Assembly: GCA_937884975.1 (NCBI GenBank)
Contig: CAKZZS010000027.1
Span: forward strand, 1-7,259
Direction: 5' to 3'
Length of the DNA: 7,259 nt
DNA from: an uncultured Clostridia bacterium
GTDB lineage: Bacteria; Bacillota; Clostridia; Oscillospirales; Acutalibacteraceae
Numbering within the stretch: position 1 is the stretch's first letter; each line of letters begins with the position of its first letter. The translations under genes and the position numbers were made by a program. The notes beneath the pieces were generated by a model, which saw only the letters and a program-made list of their open reading frames with translations, was not told the origin of the DNA and did not search any database. Below, piece by piece: positions 1 to 7,089 of this stretch.

Positions 1-134
1 CTTCGCAAGTGCCGACTAAGGTGAAAATTGAGGTTTTGCTTGAGCAATGTATTCGGCGCGGGGCGAGCGACTTGCACATCCAGAGTGGGATGCCGCCGAT
101 TTTGCGTATTGACGGGGTCGTTGCGGCTGAACCG
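1..134 (+). other. PilT-like (type IV pilus ATPase) N-terminal fragment fused in frame to the permease
   Basis: Translated in the permease frame, this stretch contains ASDLHIQSGMPPILRIDG, the hallmark of the N-terminal domain of PilT/GspE-type secretion ATPases, preceded by an amphipathic segment (IEVLLEQCIRRG) typical of the same domain. The Walker A and B motifs that should follow are absent, because the reading changes to permease sequence around residues 36-43. Base use also differs: glycine is GGG in all three cases here and leucine is mostly TTG, whereas the rest of the window favours GGC/GGA and CTT/CTC. The frame has no stop back to the window edge, so the fragment may start further upstream. 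It most likely comes from another genome or locus joined during assembly; a true gene fusion is less likely. Confidence 0.65.
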
Positions 135-3014
135 TCTTATCAGATGGATATGATTTGCGTCCAGAACGGCAGGGAATATATCGTAAGGGCGATTTCGCTC
201 CCGAAGAAAATCAATAAGTATACAATTGTTGACGGCAGAGCGCCGAAGGCGGAAGACGAGTGCGTTGTAGACGTTGAATTTATTAAGGCGACGGGCTATG
301 ATGTCGGCGCTACAATTCAGCTTATGAGCGGAAGCAGCTTTGACCTGTTCAGCAAGCTGAAAAACGACAAGTTTACTATCGTAGGCACTGTTTCGAGCGC
401 TATGTATATAAATTCCGAGCGCGGTACGTCAAGTATCGGCGACGGAAGCGTAAGCTCGTTTGTAATGCTTCCCGAGGAAGCGTTTGATATGGATTCGTAT
501 TCGGCTATCTACGTCACTGTGGACGGCGCGAAGGAGCTTAACTCATTTTCAAAGGATTACAAAGAAAAAATTGACGGCGTTATAGACGGCATAAAGGAAA
601 TTGCCGACGCGCGCAGTCAGGTCAGATACAGCGAGGTCAAGGCTAAGACGAGCGATTATCTTCAGCGCGCTGACGACGAGTATGCGCGCGGCAAGTCGAA
701 CGCCCAGAAAAAGCTTGACGACGCATATAATAAGCTCAAACAGGCTAATCAGGTAATTGTTGACGGCAGGAATGAGCTTGCCGATAAGGAAGAGCAAATT
801 GCGAATGCCGAGGAGCTGCTTGAAAACGTTCAGGGCCCCATGGCTGAAGCGAACGTGTACCTTGAAACCGCCAAGAAAAAGGTTGAAGAGGGTCAGGAAA
901 CATACGACAATTATGTCAAAACTCTTGCAGAGCTGCGAAAGAAAATAGAAGAGCAGAAGAAAGAGATGGAAAAAGAGACCGATCCCGATAAGCTTGCAGG
1001 TATGGCGGCGGTTATTGCTTATGCTGAAGCTACTGCGGACAACCTTGAACAGCAGCTTGCCGACGCAAAGGTTAAGCTTGAAGAGGGTAAAAAGGAAGTT
1101 GATAAGACCGAAAAACAGCTTGCCGATTACAAGAATAAAATTGAACTTGCAAAAACTGCAATTGTTGAAGCTAAATCACAAATTGAAATTGCAAAGACGA
1201 AGTTTGAAGAGGCTGAAACCGAGCTTGAATACAAGAAGCAGGATTATTCCCTTGCCCGTAAGGATATAGAGCAGGATCTTGAGGACGCTGCAAAGCAGCT
1301 TGAAAACGCAAAGGAATATATCAATAATCTTTCAGCTCCCGAGTGGTATGTGCTTGACCGTGAAGCGATTCCTTCGTGCGCAAGCCTTGATAAGGATATT
1401 CATTCTCTCAACCGCATTGCAACCATATTCCCGATATTCTTCTTCCTCATTGCAACTCTTGTCTGCCTGACAACTATGACAAGAATGGTTGAAGAGGAAA
1501 GAACGCTTATCGGCACTTACAAGGCGCTCGGTTATTCTAACGGCGCTATTGCAATGAAATATGTTTCTTACGCTTTTCTTGCGTGCGCAATAGGCTCTGC
1601 GGCAGGCTTCCTTCTCGGAGAAAAGCTTGTGCCGAAGGTTGTAATGAGAGCTTACAGCGTAAGTTATTACGGACTTGGCACGCCGATTATTCCCTATAAC
1701 GTTATTCTTGCGGTCGCTTCATGCGCGACGGCGATTATATGTATCTGTCTCGCCACTGTTTTTGCCTGCAGAAAATCGCTCTCTTCTTCGGCGGCAGGAC
1801 TTATGCGTCCCGAAGCGCCCAAGGGCGGAAAGAGAATTCTTCTTGAAAGAATTACTCCCATTTGGGCAAGACTCAATTTTAACCAGAAAGCGGCTATGAG
1901 AAATCTTTTCAGATATAAAAAGCGTTTCTTTATGACCGTTCTCGGAGTAGGCGGCTGTATGGCATTACTGCTTGTTGCGTTCGGAATAGGCGACAGCGTA
2001 AAGGCGATGAGCGAAAAGCAGTACAGGGAAATATTTGATTATAATTTCACCCTCGGATATGAGTCAGACGTAGACCGTAAGGACAGGCGAGAGCTTTCGG
2101 AGGCTATGAGCTACTTAAAGGGTGTTGACGGCACTGCGCAGGTACTGCGTACGGTAAATTATTTCAGCGCCGGCGATAAGAGCGTAAACGGTTACTTTAT
2201 TGTTCCCGAGGACCTTTCCGTATTCCAGACGTTTGTTCACCTTAGAAACCGCGTGACAAACGAAGAAATAGCTATACCCAATGACGGCGTTGTCATTACC
2301 GAAAAGCTTGCGGAATTACTTGATATTGAAGTCGGTGACAGCATTACAATTAAAGCGAGCGAAAACGATTCGAATCCGAAGACCGTTCCCGTATCTGCGA
2401 TTACGGAAAACTACGTTCTTCACTACGTCTATATGTCGCCCGAGCTTTACGAAAAGACCTTCAATGTTTCGACCCCGTTTAACAGTATGTACGTCAAGGC
2501 GACTACGGATAACGAAACTTTGTTTGTCGCTCAGCTTATGACGCTTAACGGAGTCAGCTCCGCTTCGACAATCGCTTCCGAAAAGGCTTTTGTGGAGTCT
2601 ATGTCGACAAATTTAAGCTCTGTAGTTTATATCTTAATCGCAGCGGCGGCGTTGCTTGCGTTCATAGTTCTTTACAACCTGAATAATATCAATATAAACG
2701 AGCGCAGACGCGAGCTTGCCACAATAAAGCTTCTTGGCTTCTATAATAAGGAGCTTGCGGCGTATATTTACAGGGAAAACGTCTGGCTTTCACTTATCGG
2801 CATTGCAATAGGCACTGTCGGCGGAATATTCCTCCACAGATTCATTATGCACACCGCCGAAAGCGATATGATAATGCTCGGACGGCAGATTAACTGGTTA
2901 AGCTTCGTAATAAGCATTGCTCTGTCCGTGCTGTTTGCGGTGCTTGTAAACCTGTTTATGTTCAGAAAATTCAAGAAAATTGATATGGTTGAATCGCTTA
3001 AGAGCGTTGAATAA
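9..3014 (+). CDS. FtsX/MacB-type ABC transporter permease with long coiled-coil domain; 5' end replaced by foreign sequence
   Basis: This is a membrane subunit of an ABC transporter; the substrate is unknown and no ATPase gene is in the window. From about residue 42 it reads as the large Clostridia FtsX-type permease: an extracytoplasmic domain, a charged coiled-coil region at about 205-440, three membrane helices (about 470-490, 519-538, 565-587), a linker carrying MRPEAPKGGKRILLERI, a helix at 640-661, a second extracytoplasmic domain to about 869, and three more helices (870-891, 925-946, 961-985). Both permease signatures are present, ERTLIGTYKALGYS after helix one and ERRRELATIKLLGF after helix five. 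Family members normally begin with a cytoplasmic stretch, a first membrane helix and part of the first outer domain, roughly 100 residues; all are absent here. Instead residues about 5-40 resemble PilT. The GTG at 9 is only the first possible start; the frame is open to the window edge, so the true start is unknown. The family is clear; the fused 5' end is probably not real. Confidence 0.85.
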   Translation: MPTKVKIEVLLEQCIRRGASDLHIQSGMPPILRIDGVVAAEPSYQMDMICVQNGREYIVRAISLPKKINKYTIVDGRAPKAEDECVVDVEFIKATGYDVGATIQLMSGSSFDLFSKLKNDKFTIVGTVSSAMYINSERGTSSIGDGSVSSFVMLPEEAFDMDSYSAIYVTVDGAKELNSFSKDYKEKIDGVIDGIKEIADARSQVRYSEVKAKTSDYLQRADDEYARGKSNAQKKLDDAYNKLKQANQVIVDGRNELADKEEQIANAEELLENVQGPMAEANVYLETAKKKVEEGQETYDNYVKTLAELRKKIEEQKKEMEKETDPDKLAGMAAVIAYAEATADNLEQQLADAKVKLEEGKKEVDKTEKQLADYKNKIELAKTAIVEAKSQIEIAKTKFEEAETELEYKKQDYSLARKDIEQDLEDAAKQLENAKEYINNLSAPEWYVLDREAIPSCASLDKDIHSLNRIATIFPIFFFLIATLVCLTTMTRMVEEERTLIGTYKALGYSNGAIAMKYVSYAFLACAIGSAAGFLLGEKLVPKVVMRAYSVSYYGLGTPIIPYNVILAVASCATAIICICLATVFACRKSLSSSAAGLMRPEAPKGGKRILLERITPIWARLNFNQKAAMRNLFRYKKRFFMTVLGVGGCMALLLVAFGIGDSVKAMSEKQYREIFDYNFTLGYESDVDRKDRRELSEAMSYLKGVDGTAQVLRTVNYFSAGDKSVNGYFIVPEDLSVFQTFVHLRNRVTNEEIAIPNDGVVITEKLAELLDIEVGDSITIKASENDSNPKTVPVSAITENYVLHYVYMSPELYEKTFNVSTPFNSMYVKATTDNETLFVAQLMTLNGVSSASTIASEKAFVESMSTNLSSVVYILIAAAALLAFIVLYNLNNININERRRELATIKLLGFYNKELAAYIYRENVWLSLIGIAIGTVGGIFLHRFIMHTAESDMIMLGRQINWLSFVISIALSVLFAVLVNLFMFRKFKKIDMVESLKSVE

Positions 3015-3025
3015 GGAGAATAATT

Positions 3026-3622
3026 ATGTTTAATCAGCTCGGTTTACCCGAAGAAAACGAAACAAAAATAATAATGCACACCAACAGGGGAGATATCAAA
3101 ATCCGCCTTTTTGACGATAAGGCGCCGAAGGCGGTTGAAAACTTTGTTACCCACGCAAAGGACGGTTACTATAACGGACTTATCTTTCACCGCGTCATAA
3201 ACGATTTTATGATTCAGGGCGGAGACCCCGAAGGAAACGGAACGGGCGGAGAAAGTATATGGGGAGAACCGTTTGAGGACGAGTTTACGCCGCTTCTTCA
3301 TAATCTTCGCGGCGCGCTTTGTATGGCAAACGCAGGACCAAATACCAACGGCAGCCAGTTCTTTATTGTTCAGGCAAAGCAGGTCAGCGACGATCTCCTT
3401 GACCAGATGGAAATGGCGTCCGAAAAGCTTTTCCCGACAGATGTAATTGCTTCTTACAAAGAGAACGGAGGAACTCCGTGGCTTGACTATCACCATACGG
3501 TTTTCGGTCAGGTTTATGAGGGAATGGACGTTGTTGACGATATTGCGTCGGTGAAGGTTGACTATTTTTCAAATAAGCCTTTTTACGATATAACTATTGA
3601 TTCAATTGAATTTGAGGAATAA
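3026..3622 (+). CDS. Cyclophilin-type peptidyl-prolyl cis-trans isomerase
   Basis: A prolyl isomerase that catalyses cis-trans rotation of peptide bonds before proline and so assists protein folding. The 198 residues show the cyclophilin core: NRGDIKIRLF at about 20-29, KAVENFV, FHRVINDFMIQGGD at 54-67, NGSQFFIV at 108-115 and PWLDYHHTVFGQV at 151-163. By eye the catalytic and binding residues of human cyclophilin A match as R56, F61, M62, Q64, F113, W152, L153 and H157. There is no signal peptide or lipobox, so it is probably cytosolic. About 30 extra residues (121-150) sit between FFIV and WLD, a place where many Firmicutes homologues carry an insert. The start is ATG with AAGGAG at 3013-3018, overlapping the permease stop codon, seven bases upstream. 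It lies 11 bases after the permease and one base before the deaminase, so it is probably cotranscribed with both. Confidence 0.93.
   Translation: MFNQLGLPEENETKIIMHTNRGDIKIRLFDDKAPKAVENFVTHAKDGYYNGLIFHRVINDFMIQGGDPEGNGTGGESIWGEPFEDEFTPLLHNLRGALCMANAGPNTNGSQFFIVQAKQVSDDLLDQMEMASEKLFPTDVIASYKENGGTPWLDYHHTVFGQVYEGMDVVDDIASVKVDYFSNKPFYDITIDSIEFEE
3614..3619 (+). promoter_or_regulatory. Ribosome binding site deciding the mtaD start
   Basis: GAGGAA lies inside the last codons of the prolyl isomerase gene, with its GAGG core six bases before the ATG at 3624. It supports that ATG over a TTG at 3597, which is in the same frame but has no comparable site and would add nine residues (MIQLNLRNN) outside the family alignment. 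Confidence 0.7.
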
Positions 3623-3623
3623 T

Positions 3624-4907
3624 ATGCTTTTTAAGAATATAAACGTTTTGTCAGACGATTTTTCGGTAAAGAAAAATATGTTTGTCGGAACAAAGGACGG
3701 GAAAATTACATATATTTCCCCCGAAAAGCCCGAAGAGGATTTTGGCGAGGAATATGACGGAAACAACAAGCTTCTTATGAGCGGACTTTATAACGCTCAT
3801 TCACACGCGGCTATGAGCCTTTTGCGCGGCTGGGGAGAGGATTTGGCTCTTTCGGACTGGCTTACAACAAGGATTTTTCCGTTTGAGGACAAGCTGACGC
3901 CGCAGGATATTTATAACGGCACAATGCTTTCAATTGCCGAAATGCTGCGTTTCGGAACCGTTTCGTTTACCGATATGTACTTTGTTCCCGAAATGGAGGA
4001 AAAGGCGGTTCTTGAAACCGGAATTAAGTGTAATTTCAGTTGCGGAACCACCAGCTTTGACGATACTCCCTACGAAAAAATGCCCCGTTTTCTTGAAAAC
4101 GAAAAAATGCTTAAAAAATATTCGGATAAAAACGGGAGATTTATTTTTGACATCGGTATCCACGCGGAATATACAAATAAGGAAGCAACTGTCCGCGCGC
4201 TTGCCGCTCACGCAAAGGAATACGGCGCAAACGTCCATCTTCACCTTTCCGAAACAAAGTCCGAGCATGACGAATGCAGGGCGCGTTACGGCAGAACTCC
4301 TGCAAGATTTATGCTTGACTGCGGCGCTTTTGACGGCCCTGCAACAGCCGCCCACTGCGTTTGGGTGACCGACAGCGACCTTGATATTTTCAGGCAAAAG
4401 GGCGTTACCGTTGCAACCTGTCCCGTAAGTAATCTTAAGCTCGGCAGCGGAATTGCAAATGTTGATAAAATGCTGTCCCACGGCGTCAATGTGGCTCTGG
4501 GTACTGACGGAAGCGCTTCGAACAATAATCTTAATATGTTTAAGGATTTGTATATCCTGCCGCTTCTTAATAAGGGCTTAAATCATGACCCCACGCTTCT
4601 TCCTACCGATGCGTGCTTCAAAATAGCGACCGTCAACGGCGCTTTGTCGCAGGGAAGAACAGACTGCGGACTTGTTAAAGAGGGTTATAAAGCGGACCTT
4701 ATTGTTTTAAATCTCGATACGGAGCACACCGTGCCCGTACATAGTGAAAAAGCTAATCTGCTTTATGCTTCCGAGGGCGCCGACGTGCTTCTGACGATGG
4801 TTGACGGAAAGGTGCTCTATAAGGACGGCGAATATCTCACGCTTGATATTCAAAGGGTTAAATTTGAAGCTGAAAAAAGCGCGTACAGAATAGCAGGTGA
4901 GTTTTAA
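3624..4907 (+). CDS. mtaD: MtaD-like 5'-methylthioadenosine/S-adenosylhomocysteine (adenosine) deaminase
   Basis: A metal-dependent amidohydrolase (TrzA/AtzB/MtaD branch) expected to deaminate the adenine ring of 5'-methylthioadenosine, S-adenosylhomocysteine or adenosine, giving the inosine-type product and ammonia. The 427 residues start with the small beta-sandwich part, followed by the TIM-barrel motifs in order: NAHSHAAMSLLRGW (metal ligands H59 and H61), HLHLSE (H207 and E210), AAHCVW (H244), CPVSNLKLGSG and GTDGSASNNNLNMF (D295). These line up with the metal and substrate ligands known from the Thermotoga enzyme Tm0936. The C-terminus returns to the beta-sandwich (KADLIVLNLD, VDGKVLYKDGEY). 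No signal peptide; cytosolic. It begins one base after the prolyl isomerase stop and overlaps the phosphorylase start by one base (TAATG), so translation is probably coupled. Substrate choice within the family cannot be fixed from sequence; a related aminohydrolase acting on another purine or pterin is possible. Confidence 0.9.
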   Translation: MLFKNINVLSDDFSVKKNMFVGTKDGKITYISPEKPEEDFGEEYDGNNKLLMSGLYNAHSHAAMSLLRGWGEDLALSDWLTTRIFPFEDKLTPQDIYNGTMLSIAEMLRFGTVSFTDMYFVPEMEEKAVLETGIKCNFSCGTTSFDDTPYEKMPRFLENEKMLKKYSDKNGRFIFDIGIHAEYTNKEATVRALAAHAKEYGANVHLHLSETKSEHDECRARYGRTPARFMLDCGAFDGPATAAHCVWVTDSDLDIFRQKGVTVATCPVSNLKLGSGIANVDKMLSHGVNVALGTDGSASNNNLNMFKDLYILPLLNKGLNHDPTLLPTDACFKIATVNGALSQGRTDCGLVKEGYKADLIVLNLDTEHTVPVHSEKANLLYASEGADVLLTMVDGKVLYKDGEYLTLDIQRVKFEAEKSAYRIAGEF

Positions 4908-5710
4908 TGGTTTTCAAAGCGGCTGATTATATAAAATCAAAAATTGACTTTGAACCTGAAATCGGGATAGTGCTCGGTTCGGGACTTAACGACCTTGCTC
5001 AAAAAGTTGAAAATCCCGTTATAATTGATTATAAGGACATACCGTCCTTTCCCGTTTCAACCGCTCCCGGTCATAAGGGCAGATTTGTTTTCGGCACTCT
5101 TTCGGGTAAAAAGGTCGTCTGTATGCAGGGCAGGTTTCATTTTTACGAGGGTTGGTCAACAGAGCAGATTATTATGCCCATCCGCGTAATGAAGCTTCTC
5201 GGAGTAAAAACGCTTATTCTTACAAATGCTGCAGGCGGAATTAACCTTGAATATAACGTCGGAGATATTATGGTTATAACCGACCATATAAATCTTACGG
5301 GAACTAATCCGCTTATCGGGAAGAATGATGAACGCTTCGGAGAAAGGTTTTGCGATATGTCCTACGCCTATACTCCGTCGCTTATTTCTCTCGCGCAAGA
5401 GGTGGCAGAAGAAAACGACATTACTCTTAAAAACGGAGTGTATCTCGGGCTTTCGGGACCTTCATACGAAACCCCTGCGGAAATCCGCGCCTTTCGTACT
5501 CTCGGAGCGGATACCGTGGGTATGTCAACCGTATTTGAGGTCATTGCGGCTTCTCACTGTAAGATGAATGTACTTGCCTTTTCGCTTGTGACGAATATGG
5601 CTGCAGGAGTGCTCGACAAAAAGCTTACCGAAGAAGAGGTGCTTGAAATCGGCGCCCTTAAGGGTGAGCAGATGCAAAAGCTTATTGCAAAAACAGTCGA
5701 AAGACTGTAA
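4907..5710 (+). CDS. punA: Purine nucleoside phosphorylase (trimeric PNP/MTAP family)
   Basis: It splits 6-oxopurine nucleosides such as inosine and guanosine with phosphate, giving the free base and ribose 1-phosphate for purine salvage. The 267 residues have the usual family length. Visible motifs are IVLGSGL (phosphate-binding S25), H56 in PGHKG, MQGRFHFYEG (R76, H78), LTNAAGG (N107-A109), GPSYETPAEIRAF (E188), VGMSTV (M206, S207) and SLVTN (N230). E188 and N230 correspond to human E201 and N243, which select 6-oxopurines; MTA phosphorylases carry aspartate at the latter place. Two positions look unusual: F210 where most relatives have proline (STVPEV), and E242 where human PNP has H257, the 5'-hydroxyl contact. 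The ATG overlaps the deaminase stop by one base, with AGGTGA at 4895-4900 six bases upstream. It likely takes the product of that deaminase. Cytosolic. The family is certain; the exact 5' specificity is open. Confidence 0.93.
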   Translation: MVFKAADYIKSKIDFEPEIGIVLGSGLNDLAQKVENPVIIDYKDIPSFPVSTAPGHKGRFVFGTLSGKKVVCMQGRFHFYEGWSTEQIIMPIRVMKLLGVKTLILTNAAGGINLEYNVGDIMVITDHINLTGTNPLIGKNDERFGERFCDMSYAYTPSLISLAQEVAEENDITLKNGVYLGLSGPSYETPAEIRAFRTLGADTVGMSTVFEVIAASHCKMNVLAFSLVTNMAAGVLDKKLTEEEVLEIGALKGEQMQKLIAKTVERL

Positions 5711-5713
5711 AAT
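5685..5713 (+). promoter_or_regulatory. Candidate sigma-A-type promoter for glnA
   Basis: TTGCAA at 5685-5690 and TAAAAT at 5708-5713 are separated by exactly 17 bases, matching TTGACA/TATAAT at four and five of six positions. They lie across the end of the phosphorylase gene, 35 bases before the glnA ATG. glnA is often separately controlled, which makes an own promoter plausible. The region is A-rich, so chance matches are easy. No clear GlnR/TnrA-type operator (TGTNA-N7-TNACA) was seen around it. Confidence 0.35.
5693..5708 (+). other. Small perfect inverted repeat with GAAA loop at the punA stop codon
   Basis: ACAGTC, GAAA, GACTGT forms a six-base-pair hairpin with a GNRA-type tetraloop in RNA. 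It ends on the first base of the phosphorylase stop codon. No U-run follows, so it is not an intrinsic terminator. It could be chance within coding sequence, an RNA processing or stability element between punA and glnA, or an operator, since it fills the spacer of the candidate promoter. Confidence 0.45.
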
Positions 5714-5735
5714 AATAGAAATTCAGAAAGAAAGA

Positions 5736-5741
5736 AGGGGG
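5736..5741 (+). promoter_or_regulatory. Ribosome binding site of glnA
   Basis: AGGGGG ends seven bases before the ATG at 5749 and fixes that start. A closer ATG at 5742 touches the site directly, is in another frame, and would give only four codons before a stop. Confidence 0.75.
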
Positions 5742-5748
5742 ATGTCCG

Positions 5749-7071
5749 ATGGGTAAATATACCAAAGAGGATATTTTGAGAATTGCAAAGGAAAACGACG
5801 TTGAGTTTGTACGGCTCCAGTTTACCGATATTTTCGGTCAGATTAAAAACGTCGCGATTACCTCCCGACAGCTTGATAAAATTCTTGATAACGGCATAAT
5901 GTTCGACGGTTCTTCAATTGAGGGCTTTGTGCGTATAAATGAGTCGGATATGTATCTTAAACCTGATTTTGATACGTTTACGGTCCTGCCCTGGAAGGAA
6001 AAGATGGCAAGAATTATCTGTGACGTCTACTTAACGGACGGAACGCCTTTTATGGGCGACCCGAGAAATCTCCTTAAAAAGGTAATCAAGGACGCTGAAG
6101 ATATGGGCTTTAAGCTCAATGTCGGACCTGAGTGCGAGTTTTTCCTTTTCCGTCTTGACGATGACGGTAATCCGACTACGAATACAACCGACGTTGCAAG
6201 CTATTTCGATATCGGTCCGTACGATACGGGCGAGCAGTGCCGTCGCGGTATCTGCCGCGCGCTTGAAAGCATGGGCTTTGAAATTGAGGCTTCCCATCAC
6301 GAGAACGCTCACGGTCAGCATGAAATTGATTTTCGCTTTGACGAAGCGCTCGCAACGGCAGACAACGTTATTACCTTTAAGCACGTTGTAAGAACTTATG
6401 CACGCCGTCACGGTCTTCATGCAACATTTATGCCGAAGCCGATTTTCGGTGAGTGCGGAAGCGGTATGCATACGAATATGTCGCTTATGAAAAACGGCGT
6501 AAACGCTTTTGCGGACGAAAATGACGAGCTTGGTTTAAGCAAAATTGCCTACCAGTTCATTGCAGGCGTGCTCTCTCATATAAAGGGTATAACTGCAGTT
6601 GCAAATCCGCTTGTAAACTCGTATAAAAGGCTTGTGTCCGGTTATGAAGCTCCCGTTTACATTTCCTGGTCCGCTTCAAACCGTTCCGCGCTTATACGCG
6701 TACCCACCGCAAGAGGAGAGGGCACAAGAATTGAGCTTCGTTCACCCGACCCGTCGTGTAACCCCTACCTTGAAATGGCGCTTTGCCTTGCGGCAGGTCT
6801 TGACGGAATAAGGAAGGGTCTTACTCCGCCCGAGCAGATAGACGGTAATATCTACGAAATGACCTTTGACGATTTTGAAAAAAATCATATCGACTGTCTT
6901 CCTGCGTCGCTTGAAGAGGCGATAATCGAACTCGAAAAGGATGAGTTCTTAAAAGAAACTCTCGGCTCTCATATTTTTGAAAAATACGTCGCAGGTAAGA
7001 AGAGGGAGTGGGATAAGTACCGCACAGCCGTAACCGACTGGGAAATCAACAGATATCTCACAAAGTATTGA
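5749..7071 (+). CDS. glnA: Glutamine synthetase, type I (alpha subtype)
   Basis: It joins glutamate and ammonia, using ATP, to make glutamine; the cytosolic enzyme is a dodecamer. The 440 residues comprise the beta-grasp N-domain (about 15-100) and the catalytic domain. Motifs: MFDGSSIEGFVRINESDMYL at 51-70, GPECEFFLF (E128, E130), SHHENAHGQHEID at 182-194 (E185, E192), PKPIFGECGSGMHTNMS (H240), NSYKRLVSGYEAP (R294, E300), SALIRVP (R317) and RIELRSPDPSCNPY (E329, R331). The length is that of the Firmicutes alpha type rather than the roughly 470-residue beta type, and no adenylylation-site tyrosine context is visible. R62 matches the Bacillus subtilis residue needed for glutamine feedback inhibition, so that control probably applies. 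H188 stands where relatives usually have proline (HHEVAPGQHE). It lies 38 bases after the phosphorylase gene, ends with TGA, and is followed by a terminator. Confidence 0.97.
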   Translation: MGKYTKEDILRIAKENDVEFVRLQFTDIFGQIKNVAITSRQLDKILDNGIMFDGSSIEGFVRINESDMYLKPDFDTFTVLPWKEKMARIICDVYLTDGTPFMGDPRNLLKKVIKDAEDMGFKLNVGPECEFFLFRLDDDGNPTTNTTDVASYFDIGPYDTGEQCRRGICRALESMGFEIEASHHENAHGQHEIDFRFDEALATADNVITFKHVVRTYARRHGLHATFMPKPIFGECGSGMHTNMSLMKNGVNAFADENDELGLSKIAYQFIAGVLSHIKGITAVANPLVNSYKRLVSGYEAPVYISWSASNRSALIRVPTARGEGTRIELRSPDPSCNPYLEMALCLAAGLDGIRKGLTPPEQIDGNIYEMTFDDFEKNHIDCLPASLEEAIIELEKDEFLKETLGSHIFEKYVAGKKREWDKYRTAVTDWEINRYLTKY

Positions 7072-7089
7072 TTTCGCATAATAAAAATT

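Noticed and set aside
3044..3496. Open frame of 150 codons on the minus strand
   Set aside because: It mirrors the cyclophilin gene, shows no recognisable motif, and has no gene-like context; a codon-bias shadow.
3597..3623. TTG start for mtaD nine codons upstream of the ATG
   Set aside because: It lies inside the prolyl isomerase gene, has no good ribosome binding site, and adds residues outside the family alignment; the ATG at 3624 has GAGG at proper spacing.
3930..4481. Open frame of 183 codons on the minus strand inside mtaD
   Set aside because: It is antisense to the catalytic core of a clearly real gene, has an odd composition rich in Cys, Val and Lys, and no domain is recognisable.
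5693..5720. Intrinsic terminator between punA and glnA
   Set aside because: The hairpin is followed by an A-rich stretch, not a T-run.
5706..5722. Possible GlnR/TnrA operator upstream of glnA
   Set aside because: TGTAA is present but the matching TNACA half-site at seven bases' distance is not.
5742..5756. Four-codon mini-ORF overlapping the glnA start
   Set aside because: Its ATG directly abuts the ribosome binding site, leaving no spacing for initiation, so translation from it is unlikely.
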